Shown: positions 7,638-17,666 of the stretch, piece by piece
How positions within the stretch are numbered: position 1 is the stretch's first letter
How the letters are laid out: every line of letters begins with the position of its first letter
NCBI GenBank assembly: GCA_946617675.1
Contig: CAMOKH010000103.1
Location: 1-61,920 of the forward strand
DNA from: an uncultured Prevotellaceae bacterium
GTDB lineage: Bacteria > Bacteroidota > Bacteroidia > Bacteroidales > Bacteroidaceae
Length of the DNA: 61,920 nucleotides
Reading direction: 5' to 3'
Program-made: the position numbers and the translations under genes
Notes under the pieces: model-generated
The model's input: the letters and a program-made list of their open reading frames with translations, nothing else
What the model was told of the DNA's origin: nothing
The model's database searches: none

Positions 7638-8687
7638 TCACTCCTGGGTGTTGACGGTGATGACGACTTTCGGGAGCTTCGGGTCGTTGGTAATCATCAG
7701 CACGCGCGGCGACGTGCGCGCCTTCTTCAGCTCGCCTGCGTAGGCGGTAATCTTCAGCTTCGTCGACTCGCCGGGGACGAGGCGGCTCTTGCCGAGCGTC
7801 ACCTTCAGGCCGCGGGTGAACATCTGGAGCGACGTGATGTCGAGGCGCGACATGCCGTTGTTGGTCAGCATCACCTCGCCCGACTTCTTCGACTTGCCGC
7901 CGAACTGCAGGTTCAGCGTACTGTCTGAGAGTGTCAGCTGCGGGGCGTTGGCCATCTCGGTGACGGGCGGCAGCAGTACGGCCGAGACCGCGATTTCGGT
8001 CTCGTTCTTCACCTTCTCGCCGAGCTGCTGGGCCAGGTAGACCGACGTCTGCGTCAGGCCGTAGTTGTGAATCTTCTCGGAGTTCAGCGTGAAGACCACC
8101 TTGCCGTGGTGGCCCGGCGACAGCCGCTCGGGCGTCACCTGCGCCGTGAGGTAGGGCGGCAGGTGCTGGATGTTGGGCTGCATGATGGTGGTGCCGTTGT
8201 TCATGACGCCCATCTCGAACTGCAGCTTCTCGCCGCGCTTCACGTTGTCGAACTCCAGGTAGTTGATGTCGCTCAGCAGGTTGTTGAAGTCGTAGGGGTA
8301 CGAGCCGCTGTAGTCTTTCAGGTCGGCCAGGACGACGCCCGTCATGGTGATGTAGACGGGCTTCTTCGTGCCGTTCGAGATGATGGCGGCCTGCTTGTTG
8401 AAGTGGCCGAGCGTGCGTGCGTCGTAGGTCATCTTGATGGTGAACCTGTCGCCGATGCCAATCTCGCCCTTGGGAAATTCCACGCGGGTGCAGTTGCAGT
8501 CGGGCACGACGTCCTCGATGACCAGTCGGCGCAGTCCGCGGTTACGCATCTCGAAGGTTGCCGTGACGGGCATCTCGTAGCCCGTCCGGCCGACGTCGAT
8601 GGCGTCTTTGACGATGTTCAGGCGCTGGGCCGTAGTCGTGGTGAGTGATAGGTGATAGGCGATAAGTAATAGCAGTATCTTCTTCAT
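7638..8687 (-). CDS. Secreted DUF1573 domain protein
   Basis: 349 residues. Signal peptide at about 1-20 (MKKILLLLIAYHLSLTTTTAQ), part of which is encoded by GTGATAG-type direct repeats. Then a DUF1573 immunoglobulin-like fold: FEMRNRGLRRLVIEDVVPDC, C-N-C-T and a YDARTLGHFNK block, followed by two more Ig-like segments. DUF1573 proteins are abundant in Bacteroidetes and their function is unknown. The start overlaps the macroglobulin stop (ATGA), so the two are translationally coupled and may act together in the envelope. Confidence 0.85.
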   Translation of the reverse strand: MKKILLLLIAYHLSLTTTTAQRLNIVKDAIDVGRTGYEMPVTATFEMRNRGLRRLVIEDVVPDCNCTRVEFPKGEIGIGDRFTIKMTYDARTLGHFNKQAAIISNGTKKPVYITMTGVVLADLKDYSGSYPYDFNNLLSDINYLEFDNVKRGEKLQFEMGVMNNGTTIMQPNIQHLPPYLTAQVTPERLSPGHHGKVVFTLNSEKIHNYGLTQTSVYLAQQLGEKVKNETEIAVSAVLLPPVTEMANAPQLTLSDSTLNLQFGGKSKKSGEVMLTNNGMSRLDITSLQMFTRGLKVTLGKSRLVPGESTKLKITAYAGELKKARTSPRVLMITNDPKLPKVVITVNTQE

Positions 8688-11600
8688 TTTACTTGAATGG
8701 TTTGTGATTTTGTCGTGCCGCGATACTCCGAGGCGTAGGCGCACTGCACGGTGCAGGTGCCCGTCTGGTACTCGCCGTCGCGGTCAATGTAGTATTCGGT
8801 CTCGACGACGTGCTTGCCCTTGGGCAGCCGGTCGAAGTAGTAGTTCGTCACGTTGTCGCGCGGCGTCACGTAGTAGCCGCCCCGCCAGTTGTAGCCGCTC
8901 AGCTGGCTGACGGGCTCCATGCAGGCGGCGCGCTTGTCCTGCAGCTGCACGAAGTCGAGGTCGCGCTCGCTGTTGATGGTCAGGCGAACGGTCACGCGGT
9001 CGCCGACCTTCAGAGGTGAGAGGTGAGAGGTGAGCGGTGAGAGGTCGTCGGCCCGCAGCAGTTCGCGACGGACGCTGACGCCGCTGGCCTTGTCGCGTAT
9101 GTCGCTCGTCGGCTGCATGAACTGGGCGTAGACGGCGCCCCAGCTGGTGCCCTGGCTCTGCTTCTCGGCGGTGAACGTCTTCTCGCCGCGATAGGGCTGG
9201 GCCGTCTTGACGTAGCCGATGCCGGCGGTGGCCTTCGGCGTCTCAAGGGGCTGGCCGTCCAGACTGAGCGTCGTCAGCGGGGCGGCAGCAAATTGATCAC
9301 TTTTCACGATTCCCTTTTCACTTAAGAAAGCGTAGACGGCGTCGACCGAGTTCAGCGGCGTGTCCCAGGCCTGCGTGCGCTTCGACTGCAGCAGCCAGCG
9401 GCGCATCTCGTTGAGCGTCTGCCGGTCGTCGGGCGTCAGTCGCTCGATGGCCTCGATGGCGGCCACCTGTGTCGGTATGCGGTAGTCGCGCCACGAGTAG
9501 CCGGCGCGCGGCGTGTCGTAGTAGCGGCCCATCTCCTCCTTGTAGACGGTGTACTCCTTCAGGCTCTTGATGTAGGACGGCGAGTCGAGGATGATGGCCG
9601 ACAGGGCTTTCTCGTAGATGGTCTGCCGCTTCGTCTCCTTCTTCAGCAGCTTGACGAGGTAGTCGTTGGCCTGTCGTACCTCCGCCGGCAGCTGGCGTCC
9701 GTCGAGCTTGCAGATGTAGAGCCACTCGAGGGCGGTGAAGCTGGGGAACACGGGCTTGTGGCCGTTCTTCTCCTGCTTCTTCAGCTCCTTCACCAGTTCC
9801 ACCATCTCCTTGCCCAGGTACTTCATGGCGCCCTTCAGCATCTGCCGGGTCTCGGCCTGCTCGCCCAGCATCGTGTTCTGGCGAACCATCATCTCGGCCA
9901 CGGTGACGGTCATATACACCGAGCCGGGCATCTCGGGCCACCAGCTCCACGAGCCGTCGCTGCGCTGCAGGTGCTCCAGCTTGTCGAGGGCCGACGTCAG
10001 GCGGTGTTGCATCATGTTCTGGTCGAAGAAGTCGGACAGCCGCTGGCGCTGCTCCGTCTCGCGGTCGGCATCGGCTACCCAGGGCGTCTCGCTGAGCACG
10101 AGGTCCTTCAGTTCCTGGTTCTTCTCAAGCTGGCTCTGCAGGGATGTCTCGTTCCCCTGTTCCCGCTTCCACTGCTCGAACACGGTCTTGGCCTGCGGCA
10201 CCTGGTCGATGATGTGCTTGCCGATGCTGTTGGCATAGAGCGACGCCGCCTGGCAGATGGCGCAGTTGTCGGCGGGGTGGCCGATGGCCGGCAGTGCCTG
10301 TATCATCAGCCACGCCGGGTTGTTGGTGTATTCTACGGTGAGTTTAGCCCCCCCTACGGCCCCCGAGGGGGCTTCTGTACTTTGGGCTCCGAACAGCTCC
10401 GTCAGGTCGATGGCCTTTGTGCCCGGCTCGTTCTGCGTGAACGGGTAGGTGACGGTGACGCGCTCGCGGTTGGGCAGCATCGGCAGGTAGTGCTGCTCGC
10501 CGTCGCTGAACTGGTCGGTCGCAGCCACCACCTTGCAGACGAGCAGCGAATTGTCAATGGTCAATTTTGAATTGTCAATAGCGAACTTGACGCTGCCGGT
10601 CTGGCCGGCCTTCACCGTGAACGGCGCCTTCTGGGTGTAGACGGCCTTCTCGCTCTCAGGGTCGGTGAGTGTCAGGTAGGCCGTGCCGCTGAGGTCGTGC
10701 TCGCTGGTGTTGATGACGCGGGCGCTGACGGTGGCCTTGTCGCCCTGACGCAGGAATCGCGGTATGTTGGGCTGCACCATCAGGTCCTTCTTAGCCACGG
10801 CCTCGCCCGTCAGCATGCCGTGGCAGAGGTCAGGCGTGTGGGCCAGGCCCATGAAGCGCCATGTCGTCAGGCTCTCGGGCAGGGTGAACTTCAGCGTCAC
10901 CGTGCCCGTTGTGTCGGTCGTCAGCTGTGGGTAGAAGAACGCCGTCTCCTGCAGGTTCTCGCGCAGCTGCACCTCGGGCGCCTGTTCGTTATTGTCTTCT
11001 TCGGTGTTAGTGTCGTTCTGCTTCATCTCTCCGCCCGCCTGCTTGGCTGAGCCGAGACCGCGGACGCGGATTTCTGGGGCTTCGTCGGCTGAATCCATGA
11101 CCGCCGACTCGTTCATCACCATCGGCATTGCTTCTTCTGCCACAGCCAAGGCGTTCGACTTGGCCAGCAGTCGGCCACGGGTGGCTTTAGTGGCGTAGAG
11201 CATGTGGCGGCCCATCCACGGCTTGGGGAAGAGCGACTCGTCGAACGAGCTGAACGTGAGCGACGGGGCCGCAAAGCGCGTCACGTAGAGCGACCCGCTG
11301 AGGTTGAGGCCGCCCCACGAGCCGTACTGCCACTGCGTGGAGGGCAGCGGGACATACTGGTAGGGGCTGAACGACCAGCCGTGGCGGGCTATCTGGTCGA
11401 GGCTCTTGTCGTAGAGTGTGGCCGTGAGCAGTGCGTCGGCAGGCTTGCCGTCGGGCGTGGTCACCGTCAGGCTCCACTCCTCCTGCTGGCCGGGCGTCAG
11501 CCGGTCGCGGAAGGTCTGCCACTTCAGCGTCAGCCGCTTGTCGGGCAGCGGGCGCTGTATCTGGGCCGTGTGGGTGTAGCACTGGCCCTGCTTCATCCAG

Positions 11601-14266
11601 GCGAAGGTCAGCAGCAGGCCGTTGCCGTACTCCTCCTTGTAGGCCAGCTTGCGGTTGATGAGCTGGTTTGTGCGGTCAATGGCGCCACTCTCGATGACGC
11701 GCTTGCCGCTGATGATGCTGTAGACGATGTGGACATCCTTGGCCGACGAGCCCACCTGGATGGTGACGGGGCTGCCGTCGCGGGGGAACACGTCGTCCGA
11801 CTGGTAGAACCAGTCGTCGGTCTTGGCGGCCGGTCGTTGGTCGTCGAGGGCGAAGACGACGAACTCCTGCTTCAGCGTGTCGTCCTTGCAGGTGGCCTCC
11901 AGCGTGTGCTGGCCGCTCTTCAGCTGTAGGTTCTGGATGGAGAACTGTACGTTGGTCTTCACCGTCTGCCACGGGCCGTTGTCTATGCGGTATCTGGCCG
12001 TGCCGTCGACGGCGTTGCCGGCGGCGTTGCGCAGAGTCAGCGTCAGCTTGGGCATCTGGTCGCGGCGCATCTGCTCAGGCACGTCGCAGGTCAGCGCCGT
12101 CTTGCGGTTGCCCAGTGGCAGCGACAGTTCGCCTGGGTGGGTCTCGCCGCCCTGGTCGGTGACGTCGGCCGTGCAGACGAAGTTGTAGAACATGGGGTAG
12201 TCGGTCTTGGGCAGCACCATGGCCATGTCGACGCTGAACGAGCCGTCGTCGGCCGTCACGGTCTCGCCCTCGGCCACGATGACGTCGGCCGATTCGCTGC
12301 CGAAGGCGAAGCTGTTCCAGTAGCGTGAGTAGCTCCACCACCAGAAGGCGCGGCGGCGCTCCACCTTGTAGCTCACCTTCGCTCCCTGTACGGGCACGCC
12401 GGCGTAAGAGCGGGCCACGGCCCGCACACGGACGGTGTCGCCGTCCTTATAGTCCTGTCCGACGGCGTCGAACTTCACCTCGAACGTCGGGCGCTTGTAC
12501 TCCTCGACGCGCAGCGAGCACGACCCGTGGTCGGCCTGTATGCTGAAGCGGCCTGTCAGCCCTCCCGAGGGCAGGGTGAAGGTGGTCGCACACGTACCAT
12601 ATTTATCTGTGGTCAGCGTCTGCTCGGCTACCGTCTTGTGGTTGGCGTCGCGCAGGGTCAGTCGGACGCTCTGGCCCGCCAGCGCTTTCTGCTCAGTGCC
12701 TTTGCTCACCTCGTAGCTGACGGCAGCCACGTGTACGGTCTGTCCCGGGCGGTAGATGGCGCGGTCGGTGAACAGCTGCGTCTGCTTGATGGTGCGGGTC
12801 TCGTCGTAGTAGCTGAAGTTGCCGTAGCCGTCGCTCGGCCGGCAGTAGTTGTCGCTCTTCGTGTAGGCAAAGATGTTGGTGGGCCGCTCCTCGTCGTACT
12901 TATAGGAGGCCTCGCCTCGGGCGTCGGTGGTCAGCGTGGCCAGCAGCTGGTCGCTGTGCCTGTCCTTGTAGCCCCGCAGCTCGAGGGTGGCTCCCGCCAG
13001 GGGCTGGCCCTCTAAGGCGTCGACGACGACGTAGCGCTGCACGTTGCCGGGCAGCGACTCGCTCATCACCCTGACGTTGCTGACGTAGCAGAGCTGCCGC
13101 GACACTTCCGTGGCGGGCTCGCTGGCCAGTTCTATCATGTAGACGCCGGCGGGCAGTGGCGGCACGTCGATGCTGTCGTCGAACAGGTCGTAGGCCTCAT
13201 GGCCGCTGTAGTGGCGGGTCTGTTGCAGCTCCTTCATCTCGGTCAGCAGGGGCTTCAGCTTCTTCCACTCTTCGTCGTTGTTGGGGCTCAGGCGGTTCAT
13301 GCCGTTCACCTTCACGCGGTAGATGCGCATGGTCAGCTGGTCGATGTTGCGCGCGCCCCTGACCGTCATCTCCTGACTCTTGCCGGGCAGGTAGACGCGC
13401 TGCTTTATGGTGGCGCTATACTGGCGGATGGTCAGCTCTATCTGGGCGTTGCGCAGCGCGTTTGAGCGGCTGTAGCTGTTGCCCCAGCGGCGCAGGGCCT
13501 CCTCGGTGTAGGCCCACTTCTGGGCGGCGGTGGCGTCGGTGTGGCTGTCCATGTAGTCATAGCGCTCGATGGCCAGTTCGCAGGCCTCGGGCAGGTCGCC
13601 GTAGAGGCTGATGAGCGAGTCGAGCGTCTTGATGTAGGGGGCTTCCGGATACTTCGCCTCGCCCTGAATCCGCTCCAGGCGGGCTATTTCGAGGGCCGTC
13701 ATCATGGCCTCGCGGCGACGGCCGGCTTTGGCGTAGTAGTCGTGCAGCGGGCGGAACTGCTGCAGCGTGTAGCCGACCACGCTCAGCATGTCGTCGTCGA
13801 AGAGGTGGCTGTCGCGCCCCTTGGTGACCAGCGGCTTGTAGTCGGCGGCCTTGACGGTGGCCAGCAACTGGCAGGTCTCGTCGTCGAGCGTCACCGTCGG
13901 TTCGTCCTGGCGCTCCAGCTCCCGGTTGTCGTCGTAGATTTTCTTCAGCACGGTGGCATAGACGGCCTGCAGACCTTTGTCGGGGGCCTGGCGGCGGCGC
14001 TGCTCCATGCGCTCAACGGCGGGCTGTAGCGAGTCGGGGGCGATTTCGGTCATCACCCGGCTGCCGGCCAGCTCGGCGGCCATCAGGTGGCCGTACTGGT
14101 GCTCCTCCAGCGCCTTGTCTACAATCTTCATCAGCCAGTCGTACCGTGTGCGGGGCTGGTCTTTCTCGGCTGCCGTGTCGGCCTGTTTCCACAGCGACGT
14201 ATATGTCTGTCCAGATAATGCCATACTTAATATTGTCAACAGAAAAGTAAAAGCCGTTCTTCTCAT
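8684..14266 (-). CDS. Large alpha-2-macroglobulin family protein
   Basis: 1860 residues. Signal peptide at about 1-19, an alpha-helical N-terminal region to about 270, MG-type beta domains (LFTDRAIYRPGQTVHVAAVS is the usual macroglobulin MG2 motif), a TonB-box-like Asp/Glu-rich linker, the A2M block (FFYPQLTTDTTGTVTLKFTL, PESLTTWRFMGLAHTP) at about 1120-1150 and a C-terminal helical toroid. The thioester motif CxEQ is not seen (NCAICQA is at the matching place), as in other large Bacteroidetes members. Such proteins are thought to trap proteases or guard the envelope. Three repeat insertions are translated: EAPSGAVGGA, IDNSKLTIDNSLL and SPLTSHLSPL. Confidence 0.88.
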   Translation of the reverse strand: MRRTAFTFLLTILSMALSGQTYTSLWKQADTAAEKDQPRTRYDWLMKIVDKALEEHQYGHLMAAELAGSRVMTEIAPDSLQPAVERMEQRRRQAPDKGLQAVYATVLKKIYDDNRELERQDEPTVTLDDETCQLLATVKAADYKPLVTKGRDSHLFDDDMLSVVGYTLQQFRPLHDYYAKAGRRREAMMTALEIARLERIQGEAKYPEAPYIKTLDSLISLYGDLPEACELAIERYDYMDSHTDATAAQKWAYTEEALRRWGNSYSRSNALRNAQIELTIRQYSATIKQRVYLPGKSQEMTVRGARNIDQLTMRIYRVKVNGMNRLSPNNDEEWKKLKPLLTEMKELQQTRHYSGHEAYDLFDDSIDVPPLPAGVYMIELASEPATEVSRQLCYVSNVRVMSESLPGNVQRYVVVDALEGQPLAGATLELRGYKDRHSDQLLATLTTDARGEASYKYDEERPTNIFAYTKSDNYCRPSDGYGNFSYYDETRTIKQTQLFTDRAIYRPGQTVHVAAVSYEVSKGTEQKALAGQSVRLTLRDANHKTVAEQTLTTDKYGTCATTFTLPSGGLTGRFSIQADHGSCSLRVEEYKRPTFEVKFDAVGQDYKDGDTVRVRAVARSYAGVPVQGAKVSYKVERRRAFWWWSYSRYWNSFAFGSESADVIVAEGETVTADDGSFSVDMAMVLPKTDYPMFYNFVCTADVTDQGGETHPGELSLPLGNRKTALTCDVPEQMRRDQMPKLTLTLRNAAGNAVDGTARYRIDNGPWQTVKTNVQFSIQNLQLKSGQHTLEATCKDDTLKQEFVVFALDDQRPAAKTDDWFYQSDDVFPRDGSPVTIQVGSSAKDVHIVYSIISGKRVIESGAIDRTNQLINRKLAYKEEYGNGLLLTFAWMKQGQCYTHTAQIQRPLPDKRLTLKWQTFRDRLTPGQQEEWSLTVTTPDGKPADALLTATLYDKSLDQIARHGWSFSPYQYVPLPSTQWQYGSWGGLNLSGSLYVTRFAAPSLTFSSFDESLFPKPWMGRHMLYATKATRGRLLAKSNALAVAEEAMPMVMNESAVMDSADEAPEIRVRGLGSAKQAGGEMKQNDTNTEEDNNEQAPEVQLRENLQETAFFYPQLTTDTTGTVTLKFTLPESLTTWRFMGLAHTPDLCHGMLTGEAVAKKDLMVQPNIPRFLRQGDKATVSARVINTSEHDLSGTAYLTLTDPESEKAVYTQKAPFTVKAGQTGSVKFAIDNSKLTIDNSLLVCKVVAATDQFSDGEQHYLPMLPNRERVTVTYPFTQNEPGTKAIDLTELFGAQSTEAPSGAVGGAKLTVEYTNNPAWLMIQALPAIGHPADNCAICQAASLYANSIGKHIIDQVPQAKTVFEQWKREQGNETSLQSQLEKNQELKDLVLSETPWVADADRETEQRQRLSDFFDQNMMQHRLTSALDKLEHLQRSDGSWSWWPEMPGSVYMTVTVAEMMVRQNTMLGEQAETRQMLKGAMKYLGKEMVELVKELKKQEKNGHKPVFPSFTALEWLYICKLDGRQLPAEVRQANDYLVKLLKKETKRQTIYEKALSAIILDSPSYIKSLKEYTVYKEEMGRYYDTPRAGYSWRDYRIPTQVAAIEAIERLTPDDRQTLNEMRRWLLQSKRTQAWDTPLNSVDAVYAFLSEKGIVKSDQFAAAPLTTLSLDGQPLETPKATAGIGYVKTAQPYRGEKTFTAEKQSQGTSWGAVYAQFMQPTSDIRDKASGVSVRRELLRADDLSPLTSHLSPLKVGDRVTVRLTINSERDLDFVQLQDKRAACMEPVSQLSGYNWRGGYYVTPRDNVTNYYFDRLPKGKHVVETEYYIDRDGEYQTGTCTVQCAYASEYRGTTKSQTIQVK
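9013..9044. repeat. GAGAGGT direct repeats inside the macroglobulin gene
   Basis: Four GAGAGGT/GAGCGGT heptamers read in frame as SPLTSHLSPL. The same unit occurs in the non-coding array before the sigma factor gene (19855-19902). Confidence 0.75.
10347..10374. repeat. 28-bp AGCC...GGCT palindrome inside the macroglobulin gene
   Basis: AGCCCCCCCTACGG followed by CCCCCGAGGGGGCT. Translated on the minus strand as EAPSGAVGGA. Identical over 28 bases to the copy at 21724 in porE. Confidence 0.88.
10548..10579. repeat. AATTGTCAAT-type repeats inside the macroglobulin gene
   Basis: GAATTGTCAATGGTCAATTT followed by GAATTGTCAAT, read in frame as IDNSKLTIDNSLL. Related arrays are in cydB (31370) and xseA (46607). 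Confidence 0.75.
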
Positions 14267-14294
14267 TTTAGTTGGTTTTGATAATCACTACCTG

Positions 14295-14302
14295 CAAAGT
14301 TA
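14295..14302 (-). promoter_or_regulatory. -7 box for the macroglobulin-DUF1573-meaB-ispH operon
   Basis: TAACTTTG then CAGG on the minus strand, 28 bases before the ATG at 14266. Confidence 0.7.
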
Positions 14303-14387
14303 GCACTTTTTCTTGATACGCTGGCGCTTGGACGTACGAAAATATGAAACTTTAACGATTTTATTTGGCAGTTCCAGATTTTTGATT

Positions 14388-14395
14388 TACTTTTG
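14388..14395 (+). promoter_or_regulatory. -7 box for cellobiose phosphorylase
   Basis: TACTTTTG then CAATC, 34 bases before the ATG at 14430. A -33-like TTTG lies about 20 bases upstream, in TTTATTTGG. Confidence 0.7.
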
Positions 14396-14429
14396 CAATC
14401 TGAAACGTGAAAACAACAATACTCTAACT

Positions 14430-16871
14430 ATGGAACAGCAGAAACGTTACGGACACTTCGACGACCAGCGTCGCGAGTATGTCATCACCGACCCCAAGAC
14501 CCCTTGGCCGTGGATTAACTATTTAGGCAACGAGGACTTCTTTTCGCTCATCAGCAACACCGCCGGCGGCTACAGCTTCTACAAGGATGCCAAGTTCCGC
14601 CGCATCACCCGCTATCGCTACAACAACGTGCCGATGGACAACGGCGGGCGATACTTCTACATCAAGGAGGGCGACACGGCATGGTCGCCCGGCTGGAAGC
14701 CCTGCAAGACGCCGCTCGACTTCTACGAGTGCCGCCACGGCATGGGCTACACCCGCATCACCGGCCGCAAGAACCAGGTGGAGGCCTCGGTGCTCTTCTT
14801 CGTGCCCTTAGGCAAGTGGGCCGAGGTGCAGAAGCTGACGCTGACGAACCAGTCGCAGGAGGTGAAGCAGCTGAAGCTCTTCTCGTTCGAGGAGTGGTGC
14901 CTCTGGAACGCCGCCACCGATATGGAGAACTTCCAGCGTAACTTCTCTACCGGCGAGGTCGAGATAGAAGGCTCCACCATCTACCACAAGACGGAGTACC
15001 GCGAACGCCGCAACCACTACGCCTTCTACCACGTGAACGCCGACATTCAGGGCTACGACACCGACCGCGAGTCGTTCGTCGGCCTCTATAACGAGCTGTC
15101 GGAGCCCGATGCCGTCGTCGAGGGCCGCCCGCGCAACAGCCATGCCCACGGCTGGAGCCCCATCGCCTCGCACTACATCGAGGTGACGCTGCAGCCCGGC
15201 GAGTCGAAGGACTTCGTCTTCCTGCTCGGCTACGTGGAGAACGAGCAGGACAAGAAGTTCTCGGCCCCGAAGGTCATTAACAAGGAGAAGGCCTATGCCC
15301 TCATCGACAGTCTCAACACCACCGAGAAGGTTGACCGTGTCTTTGCCGAGCTGAACGCCTATTGGGACCGTCTGCTCAGTATATATAGTGTGAAGACCGC
15401 CAACCCGAAGCTCGACCGCATGGTCAACACGTGGAACCAGTATCAGTGTATGGTGACCTTCAACTTCTCGCGCTCGGCCTCGTTCTTCGAGAGCGGCATC
15501 GGCCGGGGCATGGGCTTCCGCGACTCTAACCAGGACCTCGTGGGCTTCGTCCACCAGATTCCGAGCCGTGCACGCCAGCGCATTATCGACATCGCCTCGA
15601 CGCAGTTTGCCGACGGCGGCTGCTACCACCAGTACCAGCCACTGACCAAGCGCGGCAACAACGACATCGGCGGCGGTTTCAACGACGACCCCTGCTGGCT
15701 CATCTTCGGCACCGTGGCCTACCTGAAGGAGACGGGCGACTTCTCGATACTCGACGAGCAGGTGCCCTTCGACAACCAGCCCGGCTCTGAGGTGTCGCTC
15801 TTCGAGCACCTGAAGGTCAGCATGGACCACGTCATCAAGAACCTCGGCCCCCACATGCTGCCGCTCATCGGCCGTGCCGACTGGAACGACTGTCTGAACC
15901 TGAACTGTTTCTCGTGGGACCCCAACGAGTCGTTCCAGACCACCGAGAACAAGAGCGAAGGCTCGAAGGCCGAGTCGCTGATGATTGCCGGACTCTTCGT
16001 CGTCACCGGCAAGGAGTACGTGGCGCTTTGCAATAAAATTGCAAAGCACGAGGAAGGGGAAAGGATGCAGCGGGCTGTTGACGCCATGATTGAGGCTGTG
16101 AAGAAGCACGGCTGGGACGGCGAGTGGTATCTCCGTGCCTACGACTACTACGGGCGTAAGATTGGTTCCCACGAGTGTGAAGAAGGCAAGATATTCATCG
16201 AGTCGCAGGGCTGGTGTACGATGGCCGAGATTGGTGCCGACGAGGGCATGGTGGCCAAGAGCCTTGACTCCTGCAAAAAATACCTGGAGTGCGAGCACGG
16301 TATGGTGCTCAACAACCCGGCCTTCTCGAAGTACATCTATGAGTATGGCGAAATCTCGAGCTATCCCGAGGGCTACAAGGAGAATGCCGGCATCTTCTGC
16401 CACAACAACCCGTGGGTCATCATCGGCGAGTGTCTGGCCGGACGAGGCAACGACGCCTGGAGCCACTACGCCAAGATACTGCCCTCGTACGTCGAGGAGA
16501 AGTACCAGACGCTGCACAAGGTGGAGCCCTACGTGAACTGCCAGATGGTGGCCGGCAAGGACGCCTTCCGGCCCGGCGAGGGCAAGAACTCATGGCTCAC
16601 CGGCACCGCCGCCTGGATGTGGTACACGGTGTCGGAGTTCATCCTTGGCGTGAAGCCCGACTACGACGGCCTGCGCATAGACCCCTGCCTGCCTGAGACC
16701 GCCGGCGACTACACCGTGAGGCGCAAGTTCCGCGAGGCCGAGTACACCATTACCGTCAGGCCAAACGGCTCGCAGAAGGGTGTCAAGACGGTCGTCCTCG
16801 ACGGCTCTCCCATCGAGGGCAACCTCGTGCCCTATGCTCCCGGCAGCCACACCGTCGAAGTGACGATGTAA
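14430..16871 (+). CDS. Cellobiose phosphorylase (GH94)
   Basis: 813 residues, the usual length for GH94. Splits cellobiose with phosphate into glucose 1-phosphate and glucose in the cytoplasm, saving ATP when cellulose fragments are used. The N-terminus ([40 protein letters not shown]) and [10 protein letters not shown] match cellobiose phosphorylases closely from memory. The catalytic acid lies in the [10 protein letters not shown] motif. There is no signal peptide. The ATG at 14430 is chosen over one at 14313 because the -7 box lies between them and homology begins here. It converges with thyA, the two stop codons being adjacent. Cellodextrin or chitobiose phosphorylase activity is less likely. 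Confidence 0.93.
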   Translation: MEQQKRYGHFDDQRREYVITDPKTPWPWINYLGNEDFFSLISNTAGGYSFYKDAKFRRITRYRYNNVPMDNGGRYFYIKEGDTAWSPGWKPCKTPLDFYECRHGMGYTRITGRKNQVEASVLFFVPLGKWAEVQKLTLTNQSQEVKQLKLFSFEEWCLWNAATDMENFQRNFSTGEVEIEGSTIYHKTEYRERRNHYAFYHVNADIQGYDTDRESFVGLYNELSEPDAVVEGRPRNSHAHGWSPIASHYIEVTLQPGESKDFVFLLGYVENEQDKKFSAPKVINKEKAYALIDSLNTTEKVDRVFAELNAYWDRLLSIYSVKTANPKLDRMVNTWNQYQCMVTFNFSRSASFFESGIGRGMGFRDSNQDLVGFVHQIPSRARQRIIDIASTQFADGGCYHQYQPLTKRGNNDIGGGFNDDPCWLIFGTVAYLKETGDFSILDEQVPFDNQPGSEVSLFEHLKVSMDHVIKNLGPHMLPLIGRADWNDCLNLNCFSWDPNESFQTTENKSEGSKAESLMIAGLFVVTGKEYVALCNKIAKHEEGERMQRAVDAMIEAVKKHGWDGEWYLRAYDYYGRKIGSHECEEGKIFIESQGWCTMAEIGADEGMVAKSLDSCKKYLECEHGMVLNNPAFSKYIYEYGEISSYPEGYKENAGIFCHNNPWVIIGECLAGRGNDAWSHYAKILPSYVEEKYQTLHKVEPYVNCQMVAGKDAFRPGEGKNSWLTGTAAWMWYTVSEFILGVKPDYDGLRIDPCLPETAGDYTVRRKFREAEYTITVRPNGSQKGVKTVVLDGSPIEGNLVPYAPGSHTVEVTM

Positions 16872-17666
16872 CTACACCGACACGTCGGCCTTGATATGGG
16901 GCCACGGGTCGTAATCCTCAAGCTGGAAATCCTCGTACGTGAAGTCGAAAATCGACTTCACGTCTTGGTTTAATACCATGCGTGGCAGCGGGCGGGGCTC
17001 ACGCGTCAGCTGCAGGCGGGCCTGCTCCAGGTGGTTCAGGTAGAGGTGGGTGTCGCCCGTGGTGTGGATGAAGTCGCCCGCCTTGAAGCCCGTCACCTGC
17101 GCCATCATCTGCAGCAGCAGGGCGTATGAGGCGATGTTGAACGGCACGCCGAGGAACGTGTCGGCCGAGCGCTGGTAGAGTTGCAGCGACAGCCGGCCGT
17201 CGGCCACGTAGAACTGGAAGATGGTGTGGCAGGGGGGCAGGGCCATCTGGCCCACCTCGGCCACGTTCCATGCCGAGACGATCATGCGGCGTGAGTCAGG
17301 GTTTGTGCGTAGCTGGTCCACCACCTGCTGTATCTGGTCGATGGTGCCGCCCTGGTAGTCGGGCCACGAGCGCCACTGGTGACCGTAGACGGGACCGAGC
17401 TCGCCGTCGGCGTCGGCCCATTCGTTCCAGATTCTCACGCCGCGTTCCTGCAGCCAGCGTACGTTGGTGTCGCCGCGCAGGAACCACAGCAGTTCATAGA
17501 TAATTGACTTCAGGTGTAGCTTCTTCGTCGTCAGCAGGGGGAAGCCGTCGTCGAGGTTATACCGGCTCTGCGTGCCGAAGATGCTCAGTGTCCCGGTGCC
17601 CGTGCGGTCGCCCTTCTCGGTGCCTTCGGTCAGGATGCGGTTAAGTATGTCTAAGTATTGCTTCAT
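16872..17666 (-). CDS. thyA: Thymidylate synthase
   Basis: 264 residues. Makes dTMP from dUMP using methylene-tetrahydrofolate. Catalytic cysteine C146 in [13 protein letters not shown]. Phosphate-binding R21 in DRTGTG, RR at 126-127 ([11 protein letters not shown]) and the [12 protein letters not shown] block are intact. The start lies 26 bases inside the end of the upstream RNA methyltransferase gene, so they form one transcription unit. No folate reductase gene is adjacent. Confidence 0.97.
   Translation of the reverse strand: MKQYLDILNRILTEGTEKGDRTGTGTLSIFGTQSRYNLDDGFPLLTTKKLHLKSIIYELLWFLRGDTNVRWLQERGVRIWNEWADADGELGPVYGHQWRSWPDYQGGTIDQIQQVVDQLRTNPDSRRMIVSAWNVAEVGQMALPPCHTIFQFYVADGRLSLQLYQRSADTFLGVPFNIASYALLLQMMAQVTGFKAGDFIHTTGDTHLYLNHLEQARLQLTREPRPLPRMVLNQDVKSIFDFTYEDFQLEDYDPWPHIKADVSV

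Noticed and set aside
14808..16517. Long minus-strand open frame (569 codons) opposite cellobiose phosphorylase
   Set aside because: It is a shadow of a highly GC-rich gene; the plus strand has full GH94 homology and a promoter, and the minus frame has no recognisable domain.
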